A stretch of 9,500 bases of DNA from JBOGED01 sp050743625 (GCA_050743625.1 JBOGED010000253.1:1-9500); one strand, 5' to 3'; counted from the stretch's first letter, positions 1 through 5,556 are shown. Translations and numbers: made by a program. Notes: generated by a model not told the origin, from the letters alone.

Positions 1-360
1 GCGCATGCGTTCGAGGCGGCGGTCAGTGGCTCGGCGGATGGCGAGCCACTCGCCCTCGCGACCCAGCGCACGATCCTCGGTGGGTTCTGGCAGGCCGACC
101 AGGAGGAGCTGCTCGCCGAGTACGCCGAGCAGCGCTGGGTGGAGGTGCTGGAGCGCATCTGGGCGGAGCGAAGCGTCGACGAGGCGCTGGGTCTCACCGC
201 TGGCGTGTACCCGGCAACCCAGGTCTCCCGCGCGGTCGTCGCCGCGGCCGACCGCGCCCTCGCCGGTGACGTCTTGCCCCCCGCCGGCCGCCGGACCGTG
301 ACCGAAGGCCGCGACGACACCCTCCGCGCGCTGCGCGCAAGGGCCGCCGACGTGGAGTAG
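1..360 (+). CDS. pepN: Aminopeptidase N, C-terminal fragment (M1 family)
   Basis: This is the last 119 residues of an open frame that enters from the left edge with no start in view; it ends in TAG. The sequence resembles the helical C-terminal (ERAP1-like) domain of actinobacterial aminopeptidase N. Recognisable pieces are the FWQADQEELLAEYAEQRW stretch, then the RIWAERS segment, and a LPPAGRR..TEGRDDTLRALRARA ending, which is typical of the family's C-terminus. The family is a cytoplasmic zinc metallopeptidase that removes N-terminal residues from peptides. The catalytic HEXXH-E domain lies outside the window, so activity cannot be judged. The gene runs convergently into vapC with only 7 bases between the two stops. 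Recognition is from memory of the family; I am confident in the family but not in the exact subfamily. Confidence 0.82.
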   Translation, partial: AHAFEAAVSGSADGEPLALATQRTILGGFWQADQEELLAEYAEQRWVEVLERIWAERSVDEALGLTAGVYPATQVSRAVVAAADRALAGDVLPPAGRRTVTEGRDDTLRALRARAADVE

Positions 361-367
361 GTGGTGG

Positions 368-775
368 TTATGACCCGGTGGTGAGCACCTCGACCTCGCA
401 GCGGATTCCTGGGGCCTTGGCGAGCCGCGTGTCCGCCGTGACGAGGGGACACCCGAGGGCCTCGGCGAGCGCGATGTAGACACCGTCGTAGGTGGTGACG
501 GTATGCCGGAGTTCCCAAACCCGGGAGAGCAGCCCGCCATGCGGGTAACGGGTGAGCGGGAGGTCGGCAAGGTCGTCGAGCGCGGCTCGAGCCCGTTCAG
601 CCTCTAAGACGCCCTGCACGACTGAGAGGCGACGGAGCGCATGCGTCACCTCAACGTCCAGGACATGAGGGACGGACTGGTCCGAATCGTCGGTAAGTCG
701 TCCCCGCAGTTGTTGACCGAAATCGCCTTCATCCAGAAGGAACGGGACGATCACGCTCGCATCGAGCACGCTCAA
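368..775 (-). CDS. vapC: VapC-like PIN-domain ribonuclease toxin
   Basis: The product is 135 residues, the usual VapC size. PIN-domain acidic residues are visible in order: D5 in the LDASVIVPFLL start, E42 in DVEVTHALRR, D97 in TTYDGVYIALAEALG, and D115 in PLVTADTRLA. Together these form the Mg2+ site of the family. VapC toxins are endoribonucleases that cut tRNA or rRNA and slow growth when the antitoxin is degraded. The target cannot be read from the sequence. The start is TTG at 775, which overlaps the vapB stop by 4 bases (TTGA). A GGGAGG ribosome-binding site at 783-788, 7 bases away, favours it over the in-frame GTG at 769. The gene is co-directional with and coupled to vapB. The stop TAA is 7 bases from the convergent pepN stop. 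Confidence 0.9.
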   Translation of the reverse strand: MSVLDASVIVPFLLDEGDFGQQLRGRLTDDSDQSVPHVLDVEVTHALRRLSVVQGVLEAERARAALDDLADLPLTRYPHGGLLSRVWELRHTVTTYDGVYIALAEALGCPLVTADTRLAKAPGIRCEVEVLTTGS

Positions 776-1011
776 CCCCGTTCCTCCCGCCCCTCATTGA
801 TGATGTCGACGTACTGCTGTGGCGTGAGACGGAGACCGCTCCCACGAGAAGCGGCTCGGTCGAGCACCTCTTGCATGGTCGGCCGTTCGGCCTCGTGTCT
901 CAGCAGGCGCAAGGCATAGGCGGATAAGGAGAGTCCCTCTCTCTTGGCGCGCTCGCGGAGCACATCCAGCGTCTCGTCGGGGACATCGCGGATTTGCAGT
1001 GGCTTACCCAT
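772..1011 (-). CDS. vapB: VapB-like ribbon-helix-helix antitoxin (FitA type)
   Basis: The product is 79 residues. The N-terminal half (about residues 4-42) begins MGKPLQIRDVPDETLDVL and continues as a ribbon-helix-helix: a short strand with LQIRDVP, then helices containing LRERAKREGLSLSAYALRLL. This is typical of FitA/VapB-type antitoxins, which bind their own operator as dimers. The charged C-terminal half (PTMQEVLDRAASRGSG onward) would wrap VapC. The frame stays open upstream to an ATG at 1077, but the ATG at 1011 places the conserved start at residue 1. There is no good ribosome-binding site before 1011; instead a TAGGCT box ends 7 bases upstream, suggesting a leaderless transcript. The gene precedes vapC with a 4-base overlap, the normal antitoxin-first order, and is probably autoregulated through the palindromes at 1022-1059. 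Confidence 0.87.
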   Translation of the reverse strand: MGKPLQIRDVPDETLDVLRERAKREGLSLSAYALRLLRHEAERPTMQEVLDRAASRGSGLRLTPQQYVDIINEGREERG

Positions 1012-1018
1012 GAGGCGC

Positions 1019-1024
1019 AGCCTA
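1019..1024 (-). promoter_or_regulatory. Possible -10 box for leaderless vapBC transcript
   Basis: Read on the minus strand, TAGGCT fits the actinobacterial -10 pattern TANNNT. It ends 7 bases before the vapB ATG, so transcription would begin at or next to the A of the start codon. The lack of a ribosome-binding site in front of vapB agrees with this. No convincing -35 hexamer is seen, though the palindromes fill that region. Inference from position only. Confidence 0.4.
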
Positions 1025-1059
1025 GCACAGTTCGCATGCGTAATGCATGCATCTGCTAG
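1022..1059. promoter_or_regulatory. Palindrome cluster, probable vapBC operator
   Basis: An outer inverted repeat CTAGCA (1022-1027) and TGCTAG (1054-1059) encloses two perfect palindromes, CGCATGCG (1033-1040) and ATGCATGCAT (1043-1052). The two GCATGC cores are 11 bp apart centre to centre, about one helical turn, so two dimers could sit on the same DNA face. Ribbon-helix-helix antitoxins characteristically bind such repeats upstream of their own gene. The outer arm overlaps the candidate vapB -10 box. That VapB or VapBC binds here is inference. Confidence 0.5.
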
Positions 1060-1072
1060 TCTCCCATCTCGA

Positions 1073-1078
1073 TACACT
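1073..1078 (+). promoter_or_regulatory. Possible -10 box for the reductase-nuo operon
   Basis: TACACT matches the TANNNT -10 pattern and would start transcription near 1085. That places the Rex-type operator at 1090-1109 just downstream of the start, a position suited to blocking the polymerase. No good -35 hexamer lies 16-19 bases upstream. TAGTCT at 1057-1062 is an alternative. Weak evidence. Confidence 0.3.
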
Positions 1079-1089
1079 GTCCCCGTCCG

Positions 1090-1109
1090 CTTGTGAAGAT
1101 ATTCACAAG
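1090..1109. promoter_or_regulatory. Rex-type redox operator
   Basis: This is a perfect 8-bp inverted repeat, CTTGTGAA and TTCACAAG, separated by GATA. The inner 18 bp, TTGTGAAGATATTCACAA, matches every specified base of the Rex family consensus TTGTGAANNNNTTCACAA. Rex is a repressor that binds DNA with NAD+ and lets go when NADH rises. In Streptomyces it is known to act on respiratory genes including cyd and nuo. Here the site sits 15 bp before the GTG of the reductase gene and next to its ribosome-binding site. Control of the downstream operon is therefore the simplest reading. The rex gene itself is not in the window. Confidence 0.82.
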
Positions 1110-1124
1110 ACCGAAGGAGGGTCC

Positions 1125-2384
1125 GTGACCGAGGTGACGCACGCCGATGCCGTGGTCGTCGGCGCTGGTCCCGGAGGTTCGGCCGCCGCGAAGTTCCTGG
1201 CTGACGCTGGCTGTGACGTCGTGTTGATCGAGAAAGAGGCGTTCCCGCGGGACAAGGTGTGTGGCGACGGGTTGACGCCTCGGGCGGTCAAGGCGCTGCA
1301 GTCGCTCGGCCTGCACGAAGAGGCCGAGGGCAACGTCCCGGGATGGGCGCGCCAGGATGGATTGCGGATGTACGGCGGGGGAGTAGTGCTCGACCTGCCG
1401 TGGCCACGGCTGGACGATTGGCCGTCGCATTCGCTCACGGCGACCCGGTCGCTGTTCGACCACACGCTGGCAAAGCATGCGCAGAAGGCGGGGGCACAGC
1501 TCTGGGAGGAGACGGAGGTCAGTGGCCCGGTGTACCTCACGGCTTCGGAGCGAAGGGTCGCGGGCGTGGCCTACACCCGGGCGGACGGCCGCGAGGGCGT
1601 CGTCCGCGCTCCGATCGTCATGGCCGCGGATGGAGGCTCGTCCCGGTTCGCGGTCACGATGGGATTGCACCGCGACGAGAGGCGCCCCATGGGTGTCGCG
1701 GTGCGCGCCTACTACCGCGGTTCGCGGACGGACCTGCGCATGATGGAGGGCTTTCTGGAGCTGTACCGCGGCAACGAGCTGCTGCCCGGCTACGGCTGGA
1801 TCTTTCCCTTGGATGACGGTCTCGTGAACGTCGGATGGGGTCTGCTCAACACGTCCGAGCACTTCAGGTCCACCAACTACCGCAAGACGCTCGACGAATG
1901 GACCGCTTCCCTTCCAGAGTCGTGGGAGATCAGCCGCGAGACGATGGTAGGACGACCCCGGGGCGCCGGCCTGCCGATGGGGCACAACCGCAAGCCAGCG
2001 GTGTACAAGGGCGTCATCCTGGTCGGTGACTCCGCAGGGATGGTCAACCCATTCAACGGCGAGGGCATCAGCTACGCGATCGAGGCCGCGGCGTTCGCGT
2101 CTGAGATCGCCGTCGACGCCCTCCAACAGCGCTCCGATAGGCCCTTACAGCTGTACGCGCAGCGTCTGGCATCGGAATGGGGTGGTTATTACACCCTCGG
2201 TAGGATGTTCGTCCGTATCATCGGGCACCCCAAGGTCATGCGCTTCTGCACCGTCCATGGGATGCCTCGCCGTCGCGTGATGGAGTTCGTGTTCCGCCTG
2301 ATGGCGCATCTCGTCAATCGTAAGAGCCGCGATCTGACGGACCGGGTGATCAACATGCTGTCCGCCGCCGCCCCCGCCGCGTGA
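1125..2384 (+). CDS. FAD-dependent geranylgeranyl/menaquinone reductase family protein (MenJ-like)
   Basis: The product is 419 residues, close to the family's usual 400-430. An N-terminal dinucleotide-binding motif GAGPGG (13-18) is followed by FPRDKVCGDGLTPRAV (about 40-54), a signature of the geranylgeranyl reductase family. A second FAD motif, GDSAGMVNPFNGEGISYAIE, begins at G301. The C-terminus ends DRVINMLSAAAPAA, as in actinobacterial homologues. The family saturates isoprenoid double bonds. The mycobacterial relative MenJ reduces one isoprene unit of the menaquinone tail, and the position in front of complex I makes a menaquinone substrate likely here. Substrate assignment is inference; a lipid-isoprenoid substrate is possible. 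The GTG start at 1125 has GGAGG at 1116-1120. The in-frame ATG at 1047 would translate through the Rex operator and is rejected. Confidence 0.88.
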   Translation: MTEVTHADAVVVGAGPGGSAAAKFLADAGCDVVLIEKEAFPRDKVCGDGLTPRAVKALQSLGLHEEAEGNVPGWARQDGLRMYGGGVVLDLPWPRLDDWPSHSLTATRSLFDHTLAKHAQKAGAQLWEETEVSGPVYLTASERRVAGVAYTRADGREGVVRAPIVMAADGGSSRFAVTMGLHRDERRPMGVAVRAYYRGSRTDLRMMEGFLELYRGNELLPGYGWIFPLDDGLVNVGWGLLNTSEHFRSTNYRKTLDEWTASLPESWEISRETMVGRPRGAGLPMGHNRKPAVYKGVILVGDSAGMVNPFNGEGISYAIEAAAFASEIAVDALQQRSDRPLQLYAQRLASEWGGYYTLGRMFVRIIGHPKVMRFCTVHGMPRRRVMEFVFRLMAHLVNRKSRDLTDRVINMLSAAAPAA

Positions 2385-2392
2385 TCGCCATG

Positions 2393-2422
2393 TTGGCGGC
2401 CAGAAGCGGCCACCCTTAGGCT
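2393..2422 (+). promoter_or_regulatory. Candidate internal promoter in front of nuoA
   Basis: TTGGCG (2393-2398) and TAGGCT (2417-2422) are separated by 18 bp. This pair is close to the housekeeping sigma consensus of actinobacteria (TTGAC and TANNNT). Transcription would start near 2429, giving a leader of about 44 bases before the nuoA GTG. It lies in the only sizeable gap (2385-2472, 88 bp) of the operon and lacks a Rex-type repeat, so it could give Rex-independent nuo expression. Inference from sequence match alone. Confidence 0.45.
2395..2414 (+). repeat. Short imperfect hairpin between reductase gene and nuoA
   Basis: GGCGGCC (2395-2401) can pair with GGCCACC (2408-2414) with one C-A mismatch around the loop AGAAGC. 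No run of T follows, so it is not a convincing intrinsic terminator. It overlaps the spacer of the candidate nuoA promoter and may have no function. Confidence 0.25.
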
Positions 2423-2456
2423 TGGTGCTCCGCTCCACCCTCGAAGACACCCCACC

Positions 2457-2463
2457 GGAGGAG
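2457..2463 (+). promoter_or_regulatory. nuoA ribosome-binding site
   Basis: GGAGGAG lies 9 bases before the GTG at 2473. It decides the nuoA start in favour of that GTG over the in-frame TTG at 2422, which has no such site and sits on the candidate -10 box. Confidence 0.75.
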
Positions 2464-2472
2464 ACGACCCCC

Positions 2473-2838
2473 GTGCTCGCCCAATACCTTCCAGTTGTGG
2501 TGTTGTTCGTCTTGGCGTCGGTGTTTGTCGTGGTCTCACTGTTGGTGTCCAGCAAGTTGGGTCCTGACCGCCCGAATCCCGTCAAGCGCGCGGCATACGA
2601 GTCCGGGATCATCCCCGGCCCCGAGACCGACACCCGCCGGAGCCGCTTCCCGGTGAAGTTTTACCTGGTGGCGATGCTCTTCATCATCTTCGACGTCGAG
2701 GCCGTGTTCTTGTACCCGTGGGCGACGGTGCTTCGTGACCTCTCTTGGTACGGGCTCGCGGTGATGGCGGTGTTCATTCTTCTTCTTTTCGAGAGCTACT
2801 ACTACGTCCTCCGCAAGGGAGGCTTGGAATGGGACTAG
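2473..2838 (+). CDS. nuoA: NADH-quinone oxidoreductase subunit A
   Basis: This 121-residue membrane protein is the small subunit (ND3 homologue) at the junction of the peripheral and membrane arms of complex I. Three hydrophobic segments are visible at about residues 6-27, 61-83 and 92-113. The loop after the first helix carries YESG (42-45), where mitochondrial ND3 has a cysteine; bacterial NuoA often has serine, so this is normal. The second helix carries the conserved IFDVEAVFLYPW motif with D74 and E76, acidic residues implicated in coupling quinone reduction to proton movement. The GTG start is fixed by GGAGGAG at 2457-2463. The 3' end overlaps nuoB by 10 bases. The gene is noticeably less GC-rich at third positions than its neighbours (for example the CTTCTTCTT run near 2780), as often seen in membrane genes. 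Confidence 0.97.
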   Translation: MLAQYLPVVVLFVLASVFVVVSLLVSSKLGPDRPNPVKRAAYESGIIPGPETDTRRSRFPVKFYLVAMLFIIFDVEAVFLYPWATVLRDLSWYGLAVMAVFILLLFESYYYVLRKGGLEWD

Positions 2839-3431
2839 AGACACGGCTGCCCAGCGGCATCCTGCTCACGTCCGTCGAAAAGTTCGTCAACTGGTCACGG
2901 GCCGGTTCACTCTGGCCCGCCACGTTCGGGCTCGCCTGCTGCGCGATCGAGATGATGGCGACCGGCGCAGCCCACTACGATCTCGCGCGTTTCGGCATGG
3001 AGGTCTTCCGTGGCTCGCCGCGCCAGTCGGATCTGATGATCGTGGCGGGACGCGTGAGTCAAAAGATGGCCCCCGTGATCCGCAACCTCTACGACCAGAT
3101 GGCGGACCCCAAGTGGGTCATCTCGATGGGTGTCTGCGCGTCGAGCGGCGGCATGTTCAACAACTATGCGATCGTCCAAGGGGTCGACCACATCATCCCC
3201 GTCGACATGTACGTTCCGGGCTGCCCGCCCCGCCCGGAGATGTTGATGGACGGCATCGTGAAGCTTCACGAGAAGATCAAACGTGAGCAGTTCGTCGAGC
3301 GACCCCGCCACGGCGAGTCGATGGCGGACTTCCGCGCACGCACCGGCTGGACCGATGGCGAGACGGTCGCGCCGATGACCACCCCCGCGCTGACCCAGCT
3401 ACAGCGCAAGGAGGAGGTGGTCGGAAGATGA
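2829..3431 (+). CDS. nuoB: NADH-quinone oxidoreductase subunit B (cluster N2)
   Basis: The product is 200 residues. All four ligands of the terminal [4Fe-4S] cluster N2 are present: the adjacent pair C37-C38 in LACCAIEMM, C103 in SMGVCASSGGMFNNY, and C132 in YVPGCPPRPE. N2 hands electrons to menaquinone at the interface with NuoD. W22 to R24 and the GSPRQSDLMIVAGRVSQKM stretch are also family-typical. After about residue 155 the tail (RPRHGESMADFRARTGW onward) is a poorly conserved extension common in actinobacteria. The ATG at 2829 overlaps the nuoA end by 10 bases and has AAGGGAGG at 2815-2822, 6 bases away. The frame is open further upstream inside nuoA, but no start there has a comparable site. 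The stop overlaps the nuoC start (ATGA). Confidence 0.98.
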   Translation: MGLETRLPSGILLTSVEKFVNWSRAGSLWPATFGLACCAIEMMATGAAHYDLARFGMEVFRGSPRQSDLMIVAGRVSQKMAPVIRNLYDQMADPKWVISMGVCASSGGMFNNYAIVQGVDHIIPVDMYVPGCPPRPEMLMDGIVKLHEKIKREQFVERPRHGESMADFRARTGWTDGETVAPMTTPALTQLQRKEEVVGR

Positions 3432-4150
3432 CTGATCACCGCCCCACGGGCGGGGGCCCGGACGCGTCGACAGCGTCCAGGCCCAATTCCCCAGCTCCTG
3501 CTGCGGGCCCCAACAGCACGAACCCCAACATGGCCGCCGGGGAGCAGGCGAAGCTGCTTGATGGCGACCTCGCCGTCCAGCTCGACGAGAGGCTCGCCGC
3601 GCTGCGCGATCACCTGGTCGCCGCCTTCCCGAGCCTCGAGGTGATCGGCTTCCGCGGTGAGCTCACGCTGATCTCGACACCATCCCAGCTGCTCAACCTG
3701 CTCCAGTTCTGCCATGACGACCCGATCGTGCGGTGTGAGCTGCTCGCCGACCTGTCCGGAGTCCACTGGCCGGGCGGGACCCGCATCGAGAACGCGCAAG
3801 AGACGACCGGCTGGCCCACCTACGAGACTGACCAGGGTCCAGGCCGCGTCGAGGTCGACTACATCCTCCGCTCGCTTGCGCATAACCACTGGTTCCGGGT
3901 TCGCGTCACGACGCCGGACGACGCGCCTCGCTTGCCGAGCGTAACGGGCATCTACGGCTCGGCCAACTTCATGGAGCGAGAGGCGTACGACTTCTTCGGC
4001 GTGCGCTTCGACGGCCATCCGAACCTTACCCGCATCCTGATGCCGGACGACTGGGAGGGCCACCCGCACCGCAAGGACTACCCACTCGGCGGGGTCGAGG
4101 TCATGTACAAGGGCAAGACCGTTCCACCGCCGGACCAGCGTCATTATTAG
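3428..4150 (+). CDS. nuoC: NADH-quinone oxidoreductase subunit C (30 kDa)
   Basis: The product is 240 residues. The C-terminal half carries the 30-kDa subunit signature MEREAYDFFGVRFDGHPNL (182-200), followed by RILMPDDWEGHPHRKDYPLGG, with GHPHRKDYP at 211-219. This subunit has no cofactor and packs against NuoD in the quinone-reducing module. Residues 1-34 are rich in P, G, S, T and N and look disordered. An internal ATG at 3530 (residue 35) would remove them but has no ribosome-binding site, whereas AAGGAGGAGG at 3408-3417 serves the ATG at 3428. The start overlaps the nuoB stop by 4 bases, and the stop TAG directly abuts the nuoD region. NuoC and NuoD are separate genes here, not fused as in E. 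coli. Confidence 0.97.
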   Translation: MTDHRPTGGGPDASTASRPNSPAPAAGPNSTNPNMAAGEQAKLLDGDLAVQLDERLAALRDHLVAAFPSLEVIGFRGELTLISTPSQLLNLLQFCHDDPIVRCELLADLSGVHWPGGTRIENAQETTGWPTYETDQGPGRVEVDYILRSLAHNHWFRVRVTTPDDAPRLPSVTGIYGSANFMEREAYDFFGVRFDGHPNLTRILMPDDWEGHPHRKDYPLGGVEVMYKGKTVPPPDQRHY

Positions 4151-4162
4151 GTGGTCAACCAG

Positions 4163-5470
4163 ATGAGCGACATCGACGTATGGGCGCCGAGAGCGCCCGC
4201 GGAGTTCACCGTCAGCGGCGGGGAGTGGCAAAACCTGCCAGACCGGGTCGACGACGACCTGATGATCATCAACATGGGACCCCAGCATCCGTCGACTCAC
4301 GGTGTGCTGCGGATGATTCTCACCCTGGACGGCGAGACCGTCATCGACAACCAGCCGATCATTGGCTACCTGCACACGGGCATCGAGAAGAACGCCGAGT
4401 ACCGGCCGTGGGTCCAAGGCGTGACGTTCGTCACCCGGATGGACTACCTGTCGCCGCTGTTCAACGAGCTCGCCTATTGCTTGGGAGTCGAGAAGCTGCT
4501 CGGGATCACCGGCCAGGTGCCCGAGCGCGCCCAAGCGATCCGCGTGATCCTCACTGAGCTGAACCGGATCTCGAGCCACTTCGTCTGGCTCGCCACCGGC
4601 GGCCTCGAGCTGGGGGCGATCAGCGCGATGCTCTACGCCTTCCGCGAGCGTGAGGCGATCCTCGACCTCTTCGAGTTCGTCAGCGGGCTACGGATGAACC
4701 ACGCGTACATCCGGCCGGGTGGCCTTGCCGTGGATGTCCCGGAGGACTTCGTCGAGCGGGTCACGCGCCTGTTGAACAACCTGCCCGACCGCTTCGACGA
4801 GTTCGACGACCTGCTCCGCGATAACCCCATCTGGATCGAGCGCAACACCGGCATGGGGGTGCTCACCGCAGGGCAGTGCCTTGACCTTGGAGTGACTGGG
4901 CCGATGCTGCGCGCCGCTGGCGTCGCCCACGACCTGCGCAAGACCCAGCCCTACTGCGGCTTTGAGCAGTACGACTTCGACGTGCCGACGGCCGAGACGG
5001 GTGACGCCTACGGCCGCTTTCTCGTCCGGATGGCCGAGCTGCGTGAGTCGCTGAAGATCGTCCGCCAGGCGCTGGACCGCCTGCCCGGCGGACCCGTGAT
5101 GGTGCAGGACAAGAAGATCGGCTGGCCCGCCCAGCTCGCGCTCGGCCCGGACGGGATCGGTAACTCCAAGGAGTACATCGGCAAGATCATGGGCCAGTCG
5201 ATGGAGGCCCTCATTCATCACTTCAAGCTGGTGACCGAAGGATTCACGGTCCCCGAGGGTCAGGTCTACCAGGCCGTCGAGTCGCCCCGTGGCGAGCTGG
5301 GATACCATCTCACCTCTTCCGGGACGAACAAGCCGTACCGTGTCCGTGTCCGCGACCCTAGCTTCATCCACATCGGCACCATCCCGACCATGACCCGTGG
5401 CTTGCTCGTCGCCGACGTCATCGCCGCGGTGGCCAGTCTCGATCCCGTGATGGGAGGAGTGGACAGGTGA
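4163..5470 (+). CDS. nuoD: NADH-quinone oxidoreductase subunit D (49 kDa)
   Basis: This is the quinone-pocket subunit of complex I, related to the large subunit of NiFe hydrogenases. From the ATG at 4163 it is 435 residues. NMGPQHPSTHGVLR begins at residue 37 and supplies H42 and H46. FVTRMDYLSP supplies Y95, equivalent to the quinone-contacting tyrosine of the family. NRISSHFVWLATGGLELGA follows near residue 134, and the C-terminus ends DPVMGGVDR. A GTG at 4151 directly after the nuoC stop would add four residues. I prefer ATG 4163 because AGGTGG at 4149-4154 lies 8 bases before it, while the GTG has nothing suitable upstream. The TGA stop overlaps the GTG of a 29-codon ORF. Confidence 0.96.
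   Translation: MSDIDVWAPRAPAEFTVSGGEWQNLPDRVDDDLMIINMGPQHPSTHGVLRMILTLDGETVIDNQPIIGYLHTGIEKNAEYRPWVQGVTFVTRMDYLSPLFNELAYCLGVEKLLGITGQVPERAQAIRVILTELNRISSHFVWLATGGLELGAISAMLYAFREREAILDLFEFVSGLRMNHAYIRPGGLAVDVPEDFVERVTRLLNNLPDRFDEFDDLLRDNPIWIERNTGMGVLTAGQCLDLGVTGPMLRAAGVAHDLRKTQPYCGFEQYDFDVPTAETGDAYGRFLVRMAELRESLKIVRQALDRLPGGPVMVQDKKIGWPAQLALGPDGIGNSKEYIGKIMGQSMEALIHHFKLVTEGFTVPEGQVYQAVESPRGELGYHLTSSGTNKPYRVRVRDPSFIHIGTIPTMTRGLLVADVIAAVASLDPVMGGVDR
5452..5459 (+). promoter_or_regulatory. Strong ribosome-binding site at the nuoD end
   Basis: GGGAGGAG lies 7 bases before a GTG at 5467 that overlaps the nuoD stop. The spacing is ideal for that GTG but far too long (83 bases) for the nuoE TTG at 5543. 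The site therefore points to translation of the short ORF 5467-5556. Because it lies inside nuoD coding sequence, it could also arise by chance from the codons for MGGV. Confidence 0.55.
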
Positions 5471-5556
5471 CCGCGCATCCTCCGGCAGGCGCCGGGCAGA
5501 TGCCGTACTCCTGCAAGCCGCAGCTGAAAGGCAAGACGCCTCTTGTTCACTACTGA
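5467..5556 (+). CDS. Possible 29-residue small protein between nuoD and nuoE
   Basis: A GTG overlapping the nuoD stop (GTGA) opens a 29-codon frame ending in TGA at 5554-5556, 14 bases inside nuoE. It begins MTAHPPAGAGQMPYSC and ends KPQLKGKTPLVHY. The product would be soluble and basic in its second half, with one cysteine (C16) and no membrane segment. A strong ribosome-binding site at 5452-5459 sits 7 bases before the GTG. I recognise no family. It could be a real small protein, a leader whose translation delivers ribosomes to the weak nuoE start, or the N-terminal extension of NuoE separated from it by a frameshift. Actinobacterial NuoE proteins often have 20-40 extra N-terminal residues. 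Existence as a translated ORF is likely but unproven. Confidence 0.45.
   Translation: MTAHPPAGAGQMPYSCKPQLKGKTPLVHY

Noticed and set aside
1012..1077. Upstream extension of vapB to an ATG at 1077
   Set aside because: The extra 22 residues match nothing in the antitoxin family and would cover the operator. The family start MGKPLQIRDVP fits 1011.
1047..1124. ATG at 1047 as an earlier in-frame start of the reductase gene
   Set aside because: It has no ribosome-binding site, lies inside the palindrome cluster, and would translate through the Rex operator. GTG 1125 has GGAGG and begins just before the conserved FAD motif.
1056..2126. 356-codon minus-strand frame opposite the reductase gene
   Set aside because: It would span the Rex operator and lies antisense to a well-matched flavoprotein. 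Its composition is that of a shadow frame.
2395..2414. Hairpin after the reductase gene as an intrinsic terminator
   Set aside because: The stem has a mismatch and no T-run follows, and it sits in the spacer of a plausible promoter.
3266..4579. 437-codon open frame on the minus strand opposite nuoB-nuoC-nuoD
   Set aside because: It lies antisense to three clearly conserved nuo genes, its translation is rich in R, V, D and H with no recognisable domain, and long antisense frames are expected in high-GC DNA.
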